Shown: positions 36,122 through 43,689, numbered from the stretch's first letter. The stretch is 64,000 nucleotides of DNA from Palsa-504 sp963790065 (GCA_963790065.1 CAWBNK010000021.1:124001-188000), one strand, 5' to 3'. The notes: generated by a model not told the origin, from the letters alone. Program-made: numbers and translations.

Positions 36122-36364
36122 ATGAAGCGCCGGGCGGCTGGACCTAGCGAATTTAGCATCTTTTCGCGCGCGGCACTCGCCGTAGCGATCGCTTACGTCT
36201 GCTGTCTCGGACCGTGGGAACTAACCCACAACTGGGTCATCGCATTCCTGACCTCGGCCGTCACGCTTGCCGTCTTCGTGAGCGCGGAGGCGGTAAAGAC
36301 GACCGGGCTTCACTTCAAACTATTTGGATGCATGAGTATAGATATTCAAATTAAACGCAAGTAA
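36122..36364 (+). CDS. 80-aa two-helix membrane protein, AT-rich and unfamiliar
   Basis: A basic N-terminus (MKRRAAG), two hydrophobic segments (about residues 12-31 with a CC pair, and 37-56), and a Lys-rich C-terminal tail (IDIQIKRK), so both ends should be cytoplasmic. The last 60 bases are far more AT-rich than the surrounding genes, suggesting recent transfer or relaxed codon choice. It is coupled to the 19-aa ORF and followed by a strong hairpin at 36406-36443. No family is recognised and no function is proposed. Confidence 0.6.
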   Translation: MKRRAAGPSEFSIFSRAALAVAIAYVCCLGPWELTHNWVIAFLTSAVTLAVFVSAEAVKTTGLHFKLFGCMSIDIQIKRK

Positions 36365-36405
36365 GTCTTATGCCATCGTTTTAAGTCACTGAATCCAGGT
36401 GCCCA

Positions 36406-36443
36406 GGGAAGGCCCCCGCTGCTGCGGCAGCGGGGGCCTTCCC
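36406..36443 (+). terminator. Perfect 17-bp hairpin
   Basis: GGGAAGGCCCCCGCTGC (36406-36422) pairs perfectly with GCAGCGGGGGCCTTCCC (36427-36443) around a 4-nt loop TGCG. It lies 41 bp after the 80-aa gene. It is the strongest stem in the window; no T-tract follows. Confidence 0.8.
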
Positions 36444-36452
36444 CGTGCCCGG

Positions 36453-36510
36453 GGACGGTAGCCGCAGTCCTGGCCCGCGGCCCAGTGCCGGAGAGATTGA
36501 GACCCGACTG
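36453..36510. repeat. Intergenic repeat, copy 1
   Basis: A 58-bp element sharing its first 26 bases exactly with copy 2 at 37777, and then the motif GGAGAGATTGAGAC. It sits before the oxidoreductase gene at 36740. The remaining 229 bp up to that gene hold no gene that I can support. Confidence 0.75.
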
Positions 36511-36739
36511 ACCGGAAAATAACCAACCGTGAATTGGCGCGCGGCAGCGGACCCGGGCCTGGTGCGCAGGTCAGGGGGTAGCAGGTTTTCGGCGGTCAGG
36601 GTGTGCTGGCTGCGCGGATTTCGTGAAACCGCAGCTGGCCGTCGTCGCATGGACGACCGGGTGAGCCGGGAATGAAGCCGCAGCGGCCACGCGTTGAGCA
36701 CGCTCGACTGACTCCCTACCCCGGGAAGAAGGCAGATCC

Positions 36740-37741
36740 ATGTCGTCGTCGCCGGCCACGATGCGTGCCGTCCGGCTCTCCGGCCCCGGCCCGGTGGCTA
36801 ACCTGCAGCTGACCACGCTCCCGCTGCCGCCGGTGCGGGACGGGTGGGTGCGGATCCGGGTCGAGGCGTTCGGCCTGAACCGCTCGGAGCTGAAGCTCCG
36901 GCTGGGCTTGGGCGTGGGCGTCAGCTTTCCCCGGGTGCCGGGTATCGAGGCGGCCGGCACCGTCGACGCGGCCCCGGCCGGGGCCGGGCTGGCTCGCGGG
37001 CAGACGGTCGTCGCGATGATGGGGGACATGGGCCGGACCTACGACGGCGGCTACGCCGAGTACACGTCGGTGCCGCTCGCGCAGGTCATCCCGGTCGATA
37101 CCGGCCTGCCCTGGGAGGTGCTTGGCGCCTTGCCGGAGATGGTGCAGACCGCCTACGGCTCGCTCACCATCGGCCTGGACCTGCAGCCCGGTCAGTGCGT
37201 GCTGATCCGCGGCGGCACCTCCTCGGTCGGCCTGGCCGCGGCCGCGCTGGCCGCATGGCGCGGCGCCACGGTGCTGTCCACCACCCGGCAGGCCGGCCGC
37301 CTGGCCTGGCTGAAGGAGCACGGCGTCGACCACCCGCTGCTCGACACCGGCCAGGTCGCGGCCGCCGTGCGCGAGTTGTACCCGGACGGCGTCGACGCCG
37401 CCCTTGATCTGGTCGGTACCCCGACCCTGCCCGACACGCTGCGTGCGGTGCGCGTGCACGGCACGGCCTGCTTCAGCGGCAGCCTGTCCAACCAGTGGAC
37501 GGTGCGGGACTTCGCCCCGAATGAGTACCTGCCGAGGGGCGTGCGCCTGGCCGGCTATTCCGGCGGCGCCGCCGACCTGCCTCCGGAGGCCTTCCAGGAG
37601 ATCCTCGACGCGGTCGCCGCCGGCCGGGTGGCCTTCCCCGTGGACCGCGTCTACGACGGCCTGGAGCAGGTGCGCCAGGCCCACGACGACATGGAACACG
37701 ACCGCGCCACCGGCAAGCTCGTCGTCCGCGTCCGGCACTGA
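36740..37741 (+). CDS. Zinc-free MDR/quinone oxidoreductase-like protein
   Basis: 333-aa medium-chain dehydrogenase/reductase. GroES-like N-terminal domain (VRIRVEAFGLNRSELKLR, PRVPGIEAAGTV) and a Rossmann domain with IRGGTSSVGLAAAALAAWRGATV, which carries a GTSSVG variant of the nucleotide motif. The catalytic zinc Cys/His set is absent, as in quinone oxidoreductases (QOR). NADPH-dependent reduction of quinones or enones is likely; the substrate is unknown. ATG 36740 has GAAGAAGG upstream. Related repeat copies flank the gene at 36453 and 37777. Confidence 0.86.
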   Translation: MSSSPATMRAVRLSGPGPVANLQLTTLPLPPVRDGWVRIRVEAFGLNRSELKLRLGLGVGVSFPRVPGIEAAGTVDAAPAGAGLARGQTVVAMMGDMGRTYDGGYAEYTSVPLAQVIPVDTGLPWEVLGALPEMVQTAYGSLTIGLDLQPGQCVLIRGGTSSVGLAAAALAAWRGATVLSTTRQAGRLAWLKEHGVDHPLLDTGQVAAAVRELYPDGVDAALDLVGTPTLPDTLRAVRVHGTACFSGSLSNQWTVRDFAPNEYLPRGVRLAGYSGGAADLPPEAFQEILDAVAAGRVAFPVDRVYDGLEQVRQAHDDMEHDRATGKLVVRVRH

Positions 37742-37776
37742 AGATCGTGTCGACCCTGCCCCGGTGATAACGGTCA

Positions 37777-37850
37777 GGACGGTAGCCGCAGTCCTGGCCC
37801 GCTGCCACTGCGGGAGAGATTGAGACGCCTCGGCTGGCTCACAGGACTGG
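37777..37850. repeat. Intergenic repeat, copy 2
   Basis: The first 26 bases are identical to copy 1; then comes GGAGAGATTGAGACGCCTCG and GGCTCACAGGACTGG. The second part matches copy 3 (39196-39247), including bases that in copy 3 belong to the 3' end of an SDR gene. It therefore joins the left half of copy 1 to the right half of copy 3. Confidence 0.75.
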
Positions 37851-37912
37851 TCGTTCCCGAGTCGGGCCAAGTTGGCGCACACATCTGCTGGCGTAGGTGT
37901 ATCCGTCGCCCG

Positions 37913-38434
37913 CTAGAAGCTGCCTGGCACCTCGTGGAACCTTTGGCCGTGCAGCTGCTGGTGTGATTGTGCCAGTGGCTGGCCGGTGAGCCGGGCGGTG
38001 ATGCCGGCGTTGAAGTTGGGGCATTGCGTGATGTCCTCGTGGGGGCAGCGCAGCCCGTGGCTGATGGCCTCGCGGACGGCCTGCGCCCTGGCGATCTGCT
38101 CGTCGAGTTCCGCGAGCTTGCGCTGCATGAGCTGTCTCCGCTCGCCGGGCGTGCTGGCCCGGGTGGTCATGAGGGCCTTCTGCTCGGCAAGGGTGAACCC
38201 TGCGTCGCTGTAGAGCAGGATGGCGGCGACCAGCCTGGCTGCCGATTCGGGGTAGCGCCGCTGCCCGGAGATCCTGGCCGGCGCGGGGAGCAGGCCGAGG
38301 TCTTCGTAGTAGCGCAGGGCCGAGGTCGTGACGCCGGCGCGGCGGGCCAGCTCGCCGATAGTGAGCAGGCAGCCGGGCGGGTTGACTTCAGGTGCACTTG
38401 AAGGCGTTGACTGCCGGCCATGGGAACACGACAT
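37913..38434 (-). CDS. MerR-family transcriptional regulator
   Basis: 173 aa as written. MerR HTH: LTIGELARRAGVTTSALRYYEDLGLL, then GQRRYPESAARLVAAILLYSDAGFTL, a coiled-coil dimerisation helix (about 105-145), and a C-terminal CPHEDITQCPNF cysteine pair that could sense metal or redox. ATG 38434 lacks a ribosome site, and an 18-bp operator-like palindrome (38386-38403) would fall inside its first codons. The functional start may therefore be later (the homology begins near 38368, where only a CTG exists). It is divergent from the methyltransferase gene, its likely target. Confidence 0.8.
   Translation of the reverse strand: MSCSHGRQSTPSSAPEVNPPGCLLTIGELARRAGVTTSALRYYEDLGLLPAPARISGQRRYPESAARLVAAILLYSDAGFTLAEQKALMTTRASTPGERRQLMQRKLAELDEQIARAQAVREAISHGLRCPHEDITQCPNFNAGITARLTGQPLAQSHQQLHGQRFHEVPGSF
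38382..38412 (+). promoter_or_regulatory. MerR-type promoter/operator for the methyltransferase gene
   Basis: TTGACT (38382-38387), a 19-bp spacer, and TTGACT as a poor -10 (38407-38412). The spacer and flanks contain CTTCAGGTGCACTTGAAG (38386-38403), an 18-bp dyad with one mismatched pair. A long 19-bp spacer with the dyad between -35 and -10 is the classic MerR-activated layout. Confidence 0.6.
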
Positions 38435-38443
38435 GAGGGAAGC

Positions 38444-39160
38444 ATGCCACGGGGAGTGAGGCGGGTGGTGACCGCGGCCGTCGAGCGCGGCGTCGCGAGT
38501 GCCGGGATCGCCCTCGTGCGCGCCCTGGACCGCGACGTCGTCGGACAGGGCCATCATCCTCGGGGCGCGGCCGGGAGCGTGACCGGCTGGGTGTTTGCCC
38601 ACCGCCCGTCCAACCGGCAGCGCAACGGCTGGGTGGTCTCACTGCTCGAGGTGCAGCCCGCCGACCGGGTCCTTGAGATCGGCTTCGGACCCGGCGTCGC
38701 GGTCGCGGAACTGGTCCGCGCCGGTGCGGGTCACGTGTACGGCATCGACCACTCCGGCGTGATGCTCCGGCAGGCGTCCAGGCGCAACGCCGCCGGCATC
38801 CGGGCCGGGCGGGTCACCCTGATCAATGCCTCGGTCGATCAGCTTCCGGCCGCCTTCGACGGCCCCTTCGACGCCATCCTCGCCGTCAACTCCCTCGGGT
38901 TCTGGCCCGAGCCTGCCGGGCGGCTCGCCGACCTGCGCCGGCGGCTTGCACCCGGCGGCCGCATCGCCATCGCATCCCAGCCCCGCTGTCCCGGGGCCAC
39001 GGCGGGCACGTCCCGCAGCGCCGCCGATGAGGTCGAGAACCTGCTCCGGAGCGCCGGCTACACGGAGATGAGCACCGAGACCCTCCCCCTCAGCCCGCCG
39101 GTGATCTGCGTCCTCGCCGCCGCCCCAGGCCCGGACGCCCAGGCTGCGCCGCAAACATGA
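38444..39160 (+). CDS. Class I SAM-dependent methyltransferase
   Basis: 238-aa protein. SAM motif I VLEIGFGPGVAV, motif II region GHVYGIDHSGVMLRQA, and post-motifs FDAILAVNSLGFWPEP and RRLAPGGRIAIASQP show the Rossmann methyltransferase fold of the UbiE/Methyltransf_11 group. The acceptor is unknown. ATG 38444 has GAGGGA upstream; an in-frame ATG at 38420 would lie at the promoter. Probably controlled by the divergent MerR protein. Confidence 0.83.
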   Translation: MPRGVRRVVTAAVERGVASAGIALVRALDRDVVGQGHHPRGAAGSVTGWVFAHRPSNRQRNGWVVSLLEVQPADRVLEIGFGPGVAVAELVRAGAGHVYGIDHSGVMLRQASRRNAAGIRAGRVTLINASVDQLPAAFDGPFDAILAVNSLGFWPEPAGRLADLRRRLAPGGRIAIASQPRCPGATAGTSRSAADEVENLLRSAGYTEMSTETLPLSPPVICVLAAAPGPDAQAAPQT

Positions 39161-39195
39161 CCACACCACACCCTGGGGCCGGGACTCAGATCGTC

Positions 39196-39247
39196 CCCGC
39201 TACCGGCGCCGGAGAGATTGAGGCGCCTCGGCTACTCACAGGACCCG
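39196..39247. repeat. Intergenic repeat, copy 3, running into an SDR gene end
   Basis: CCCGCT...CCGGAGAGATTGAGGCGCCTCG, then CTACTCACAGGACCC. It matches the second half of copy 2 closely. The last 12 bases belong to the 3' end of the SDR gene (stop at 39236-39238). It lies between convergent genes. Confidence 0.7.
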
Positions 39248-40066
39248 GTTGTTGCCGCCGTCTATCACGAATTCGGATCCGGTGATGTAGGCGGCGGCAT
39301 CGGAGATGAGGAAGGCGACGAGCTGAGCTACTTCGGCTGCGGTGCCTGGACGCCCGAGGGGTACGCCTCCGATGGTGGCCAGGAGCGCGGCCTCGGCCTC
39401 CGCGTGGCTGATTCCGGCCTGGTCCATTATCTGAGTGATCCTGGCCGCGGCCAGCGGAGTCGCGATGTACCCGGGCGTGACCGTGTTCACGCGTATGCCC
39501 AGGGGTCCGAACTCGCTGGCCAGGACCTTGCTGTAGCTCCTCAGGGCTGCCTTTGCCGGTCCGTAAGCGGGCGACGACTCGTGGGGGCGCTTCCATTGCA
39601 ACGAGGAGACGTGCACGATCGCCCCGGAGCGTTGTCCGGCCAGGCCCGGGAGGATGGCCCGGTCCAGCCGGACGGCGGACAGAAGGTTGGTGTTGAGGGC
39701 TTGCATCCAGTCGTCGTCGGTGAGGGCGAGCGCGCCGCCTGGTTTGGCGAAGGATGCCCCGACGCAATGCACGACCGCATCGAGACCGCCGAGGATCTCG
39801 ATCGCCTGATCAGCAACGAAATCCGCGCCTTCGGGCGAGGTAAGGTCCGCCAGGATCAGCCTCGCCGGGGACCCGCCGTCTTGATGACGTGCGGTCACGA
39901 CAACGCACGCGCTTTGGGCGATGAGCAGTTCCGCGATAGCCGCGCCCATGCCGCGTGTTCCGCCGGTAACAAGCACCCTCTTGCCATCGAGAGCTTTGGC
40001 CCGGTCGTGAAAGCCGGCCGGTTCGGGCCCGTCGGCGTGAGAGCTTCCCGCCAGGGATGTACTCAT
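39236..40066 (-). CDS. SDR-family oxidoreductase
   Basis: 276-aa short-chain dehydrogenase: VLVTGGTRGMGAAIAE cofactor motif, ADLTSPEG, VVHCVGASF in place of the usual NNAG, HVSSLQW active-site Ser, and YGPAKAALRSYSK catalytic Tyr/Lys. It ends GSEFVIDGGNN, a typical SDR C-terminus. ATG 40066 has AGAAGGG upstream. Substrate unknown. About 200 bp of gene-free DNA separates it from the phosphotransferase gene. Confidence 0.88.
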   Translation of the reverse strand: MSTSLAGSSHADGPEPAGFHDRAKALDGKRVLVTGGTRGMGAAIAELLIAQSACVVVTARHQDGGSPARLILADLTSPEGADFVADQAIEILGGLDAVVHCVGASFAKPGGALALTDDDWMQALNTNLLSAVRLDRAILPGLAGQRSGAIVHVSSLQWKRPHESSPAYGPAKAALRSYSKVLASEFGPLGIRVNTVTPGYIATPLAAARITQIMDQAGISHAEAEAALLATIGGVPLGRPGTAAEVAQLVAFLISDAAAYITGSEFVIDGGNNRVL

Positions 40067-40265
40067 CGTTCGATTCCCTTCTGTCTTGATACAGACAGCA
40101 TCCGGCCTCCCTGCGCAGGACGGTCAAGGACCATGAAGCGGACCAACCCTCTCGCTACGGGAAGGTTGGCCCCTCACCGTCCCAGCGACGCCTAACCGGG
40201 CCCCGGCGGGGGCTCGCGCGTCGGGACGCGGAAGGGCTGGTACGGGGTGGAAGGGCTCAGTTCGG

Positions 40266-40278
40266 GACAGTCACTGTC
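40266..40278. promoter_or_regulatory. 13-bp palindrome before the phosphotransferase gene
   Basis: GACAGT-C-ACTGTC (40266-40278), perfect dyad 9 bp before GTG 40287. It may be an operator. No cognate regulator is evident. Confidence 0.35.
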
Positions 40279-40286
40279 TACGAAGA

Positions 40287-41111
40287 GTGAACATCGCGAT
40301 GGGATGGGAAGCCGCGCAGTCGCACGCGATAAACCCGGCGACAATCGGTGGTCATCCCGCGATAATGGCCGGCGTGGCGGAGGTCGAGGTCGTCGTTGCT
40401 CATCACGAATGCGCGACCCTGCGCGTCGGCGACGTGTTCCTGAAGATCGACGCTGATCAGAGGCGCACCGACGTCGAGGTCGAAGCGATGGCCATAGCGC
40501 CGATCCCGACTCCGGAGGTCCTGTGGCGGAAGCCGCCCGTACTCGCGGTCGCCGCCCTGCCAGGGACGGCACTCGGCCGCCTCGGCGAGCCGTCGGCCGC
40601 GTCGCCGGCGGCGTGGGCCGCGGCGGGTGCCGCCGTCCGGATGCTGCACGACACGCCGCTGCCGCCATGGCCCGGTCGGAGCCTGGACGAGATCGCATCG
40701 GAGCTCGACGGCGAATGCGAGTGGCTCGTCACGAACGGCGTCCTTCCCGCCAACCTGGTCATGCGCAACCGCCGGGTTGCCGAGGCGGCGCTCCGGCCGT
40801 GGGCACCGGTGTTCACGCACGGCGATCTGCAGGTCGCCCACGTGTTCGTCGACGGTGACGAGATCACCGGCGTGATCGACTGGTCCGGGGCGGGCCCGGG
40901 CGATGCCCTGTACGACCTCGCCATCCTGACGCTCGGACACCAGGAGCACCTCGGCAACGTCGTCGCCGGCTACGGCACCGACGTCGACCTCGACGTGATC
41001 CGCGCGTGGTGGTCGCTGCGAAGCCTGCAGGCGGCCCGCTGGCTGATCGAGCACGGCTTCGACCCGTCCTCGCCAGGCTGCGAGTTCGACGTGCTGAGAT
41101 CTCAGCTGTGA
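40287..41111 (+). CDS. APH-family phosphotransferase
   Basis: 274 aa as written; protein-kinase-like fold of aminoglycoside/small-molecule kinases. Seen: Lys in VFLKIDAD, the catalytic loop FTHGDLQVAHVFVDGDE, and the metal-binding GVIDWSGAGPGDALYDLA. The loop Asn of typical APH enzymes (HGDxxxxN) is replaced by His, as in a known HGDLQ..HVFV subgroup, so antibiotic resistance should not be assumed. The start is uncertain: GTG 40287, ATG 40299 and ATG 40365 all lack a clear ribosome site. Confidence 0.75.
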   Translation: MNIAMGWEAAQSHAINPATIGGHPAIMAGVAEVEVVVAHHECATLRVGDVFLKIDADQRRTDVEVEAMAIAPIPTPEVLWRKPPVLAVAALPGTALGRLGEPSAASPAAWAAAGAAVRMLHDTPLPPWPGRSLDEIASELDGECEWLVTNGVLPANLVMRNRRVAEAALRPWAPVFTHGDLQVAHVFVDGDEITGVIDWSGAGPGDALYDLAILTLGHQEHLGNVVAGYGTDVDLDVIRAWWSLRSLQAARWLIEHGFDPSSPGCEFDVLRSQL

Positions 41112-41169
41112 GGCTGCACCGAACACGAATAGCGGATGCCGCGAGCAGGTCGCGGGCGGGCGGGGAACG

Positions 41170-42237
41170 TTAGCCAGCACGCGTGCTGAGCGAGCGAGTG
41201 CTGGTGCGCTGGATGACCTGCCAGCCGGGCGGGTCGAGGTCAGCGGGCAGGGCGTGGCCGAGGGCGGCGCGGGCGCAGCGGCGGCCCTGATCGCGCAGCG
41301 ACTGCCGGACCGTGGTCAGGCCCGCCGAGGCAGCGGCGTCGCTGTCGTCCCACCCGGTAATCGCGACGGCGCCGGGCACGGTGCGGCCGGCCTGGGCCGC
41401 GGCGCGCAGCGCGCCGAGGGCAAGCTCGTCGCTCATCGCGGCGATCGCGTCGGGCGGGTCACCGCCACGGAAGAGCTCGCCGGACATGGCTTCACCGAGC
41501 GCGGTGGCGTTGACCGGGCACACCGCGACCCGCAGGTCGTCGGGCGCGCCCCCGGCCTGGAGCCAGGCGTCGAGGAAGCCTTCCCACCGGTGCCGAGTCA
41601 GCGGGTAGGTCACGGCCAGCCCGGGCGGGCCGACGAGCAGCGCCTCGGCGCGGCCGCGGTTCACCGGGAAGCTGAGCACCACCGGCCGGGCCGCGCCGGC
41701 GATGGCCAGCCGACCGACCGCCGCGGCGGCGGCCCGGTCGTCGATACCGACCACCGGCAGTCCGGGCCGGGCCGGGCCGGCGTGCACGACGGCCGGCAGG
41801 CCGCTAGCGGCAACCGCGTCCAGGACCGGGTCGTCGTCGCTGGTGGTCCACACGATGAACCCGTCTACCACCGCCTCGTTGACACGCTGCACGTCGCTGG
41901 CGGCGCCGGTGATCGGGACCAGGGTCAGGCCGGCGCCTTCGGCGGCGCAGACTTCCGCGACGCCGGCCAGGAACTTTACCGCCTGCGGGTCGTCGAAGGC
42001 GTAGGTTAGCCGCTCGCCGAGGACCACTCCCAGGCTGCCGACCCGGCCCCGGCGCAGCGACCTGGCGCCTGGGTGCGGGCCGGGATAGGCCAGTCGCTCC
42101 GCCGCCGCCCGGACCTTGGCCGCGGTGGCGGGCGCGACCCGGTCGGGTTGCGAGTAGACGTAGGACGCCGTCATGACCGACACCCCGGCCGCGTCCGCAA
42201 CCTGACGCAGCGTCGGGCGGCTTCGTCGTTGAGCCAC
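41170..42237 (-). CDS. LacI-family transcriptional repressor
   Basis: 355-aa repressor. N-terminal HTH TLRQVADAAGVSVMTASYVYSQPDRVAPATAAKV with the LacI hinge-helix region, then a periplasmic-binding-protein-like sensor domain (GSLGVVLGE, VDGFIVWTTSDDDPVLDAV, PVVGIDDRAAAAAVG, DAIAAMSDELALGAL, GWDDSDAAASAGLTTVRQS). The ligand is unknown. GTG 42237. Two 18-bp palindromes just upstream (42251-42292) are its likely operators and also cover the start of the divergent MFS gene, so it should control both. Confidence 0.9.
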   Translation of the reverse strand: MAQRRSRPTLRQVADAAGVSVMTASYVYSQPDRVAPATAAKVRAAAERLAYPGPHPGARSLRRGRVGSLGVVLGERLTYAFDDPQAVKFLAGVAEVCAAEGAGLTLVPITGAASDVQRVNEAVVDGFIVWTTSDDDPVLDAVAASGLPAVVHAGPARPGLPVVGIDDRAAAAAVGRLAIAGAARPVVLSFPVNRGRAEALLVGPPGLAVTYPLTRHRWEGFLDAWLQAGGAPDDLRVAVCPVNATALGEAMSGELFRGGDPPDAIAAMSDELALGALRAAAQAGRTVPGAVAITGWDDSDAAASAGLTTVRQSLRDQGRRCARAALGHALPADLDPPGWQVIQRTSTRSLSTRAG

Positions 42238-42250
42238 CCTGACACTCTAG

Positions 42251-42268
42251 TTGTGTATCGATATACAA
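42251..42268. promoter_or_regulatory. LacI operator candidate 1
   Basis: TTGTGTATCGATATACAA, an 18-bp dyad with one mismatched pair, centred 24 bp from candidate 2. LacI-family operators are typically palindromes with a central CG, as here. Confidence 0.7.
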
Positions 42269-43659
42269 TGAGGGATGTGTATCGATACACATGCGAGAAC
42301 GTGGCCACGGAGGGTGGGCACAGTGAGACGTCTGAGGACGCGCTGACGCCACGTATTGCGCACAGTGAGACGTCTGAGGACGCGCTGACGCCACGTAGCG
42401 CGGATGGGGAAATATCCGGGGACGCGACGACGTCACGCGTTCCGCACGATGCAGAGGTCGGGGACGGGAGGCGGCCGCGTGATGCGCATGGGGAGAAGTT
42501 CCGGGATGCGCCGACGCTGTTGAGCTACGGCGCGCTGGCTGGGTATGCGTTCTGGCTGTACGCGTACGGGCCCGCACTGGCCTTGCTCCGGGGCGAATTG
42601 CATTTCTCCTACGGGGTGCTCGGTGTGTATTCGGCGCTGTGGGCGGCGGGGGCGGCGCTGGCCGGGGTGAGCTTTGCCCCGGTCGCGCGGCGGCTGCCTC
42701 GCTCGGCGTTGCTGTGGTCCTCGGCGGCGGGCGCCACTGCCGGGGCCGGGCTGTTCACCGCGGCCCGCAGCATCGCGCTGACTATGTCCGGCGCCGTGCT
42801 GATCGGCTTCGCAGGCACCACGCTGCTCGCCTGCATCCAGGCGATCCTGTCCGACCGGCACGGCCAGCAGCGCGACCGGGCACTGACCGAAGCCAACGTG
42901 GGTGCGGCCGGGTGCGCGGTGCTCGCGCCTGTTCTCCTCGGCCTGTTCCAGGCCACCCCGCTGGGCTGGCGTGCGGCATTTGGGCTGCCTGCGGTGGTCC
43001 TGGCCGGTCTCTACCTGCGCTACAGGCACCAGCCGCTGCCCTCGGCGCCGACCGGCCCTCCTGCTGGGCATCAGGCCAGGCTGTCGCTGTCCTGCTGGCT
43101 GCTGGCGGCCATGGTCGCCGTCGGCATTGCCGTCGAATTCTGCCCGGTCTACTTCGGGGCCGAGGCGCTCACCGGTATCGGGCTGCGGACCGCTCAGGCC
43201 GCCATCGCGATGAGCGGTTTCTACTTCGGTATCCTCGCCGGCCGCGTCGGCGGCGCGTTTCTCACCCGCCGTCCCGGCCGGACCCTGCCGCTGCTGTACG
43301 CATCCCTGGCCGTCACGGCCGGCGGCTTCCTGCTGTTCTGGCTGGCCGACCGGCCCGCCCTGGCGATAACAGGGCTATTCCTGTGCGGACTCGGCGTGGC
43401 CAACCTCTATCCGCTCTCGCTGGCACTCACGCTGGCCGCCGCGCCAGGGAAGGGCGACACCGCCAACGCGCGTACCCAGCTGCTGGGCGGACTTTTCGTC
43501 ATCGTCGCCCCCTACCTGCTCGGCAGCCTCGCCGATCGGCTCGGCCTGCACGCCGCGTTCAGTGTCGAGCTGGTGCTTATCGGGCTGGCCGCGCTGCTGC
43601 TGCTGGCCGGGCTCCGGCTCGGGAAGGCGGCCGGCGGAATGCCGGATCCCGGTACTTGA
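42268..43659 (+). CDS. MFS transporter with N-terminal 14-residue tandem repeats
   Basis: 463 aa as written from ATG 42268. About 12 hydrophobic helices from residue 85 on (LLSYGALAGYAFWLYAYGPALALL, later VGIAVEFCPVYFGAEALTGIGL), with the small MFS loop GRVGGAFLTRRPGR, make it a drug/sugar-efflux-like carrier. Residues 18-86 are a hydrophilic repeat (HSETSEDALTPRIA type, 4-5 copies) unusual for MFS. The start is uncertain: ATG 42268 lies in the operators, GTG 42301 is possible, and a TTG near 42519 would leave the repeat untranslated. Likely repressed by the divergent LacI protein. Confidence 0.78.
   Translation: MRDVYRYTCENVATEGGHSETSEDALTPRIAHSETSEDALTPRSADGEISGDATTSRVPHDAEVGDGRRPRDAHGEKFRDAPTLLSYGALAGYAFWLYAYGPALALLRGELHFSYGVLGVYSALWAAGAALAGVSFAPVARRLPRSALLWSSAAGATAGAGLFTAARSIALTMSGAVLIGFAGTTLLACIQAILSDRHGQQRDRALTEANVGAAGCAVLAPVLLGLFQATPLGWRAAFGLPAVVLAGLYLRYRHQPLPSAPTGPPAGHQARLSLSCWLLAAMVAVGIAVEFCPVYFGAEALTGIGLRTAQAAIAMSGFYFGILAGRVGGAFLTRRPGRTLPLLYASLAVTAGGFLLFWLADRPALAITGLFLCGLGVANLYPLSLALTLAAAPGKGDTANARTQLLGGLFVIVAPYLLGSLADRLGLHAAFSVELVLIGLAALLLLAGLRLGKAAGGMPDPGT
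42275..42292. promoter_or_regulatory. LacI operator candidate 2
   Basis: ATGTGTATCGATACACAT, a perfect 18-bp palindrome. It overlaps the first codons of the MFS gene as annotated, so the MFS translation start may lie further downstream. Confidence 0.72.
42319..42525. repeat. 42-bp tandem repeat at the 5' end of the MFS gene
   Basis: Units at 42319-42360, 42361-42402, 42403-42444 and 42445-42486, plus a partial fifth. Units 1 and 2 are identical over the first 37 bases; units 3-5 are diverged. The period is a multiple of three. Confidence 0.88.
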
Positions 43660-43689
43660 GTGAGGCCTGGAGCTGGTGAGCCGCGGGCG

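Noticed and set aside
36406..36443. Hairpin considered as an inverted terminal repeat of a mobile element
   Set aside because: No partner copy or transposase within the window; the tight 4-nt loop after a gene end fits a terminator better.
42319..42525. 42-bp repeats considered as CRISPR or integrase attachment sites
   Set aside because: No spacers, diverged units, no integrase; better explained as tandem duplication.
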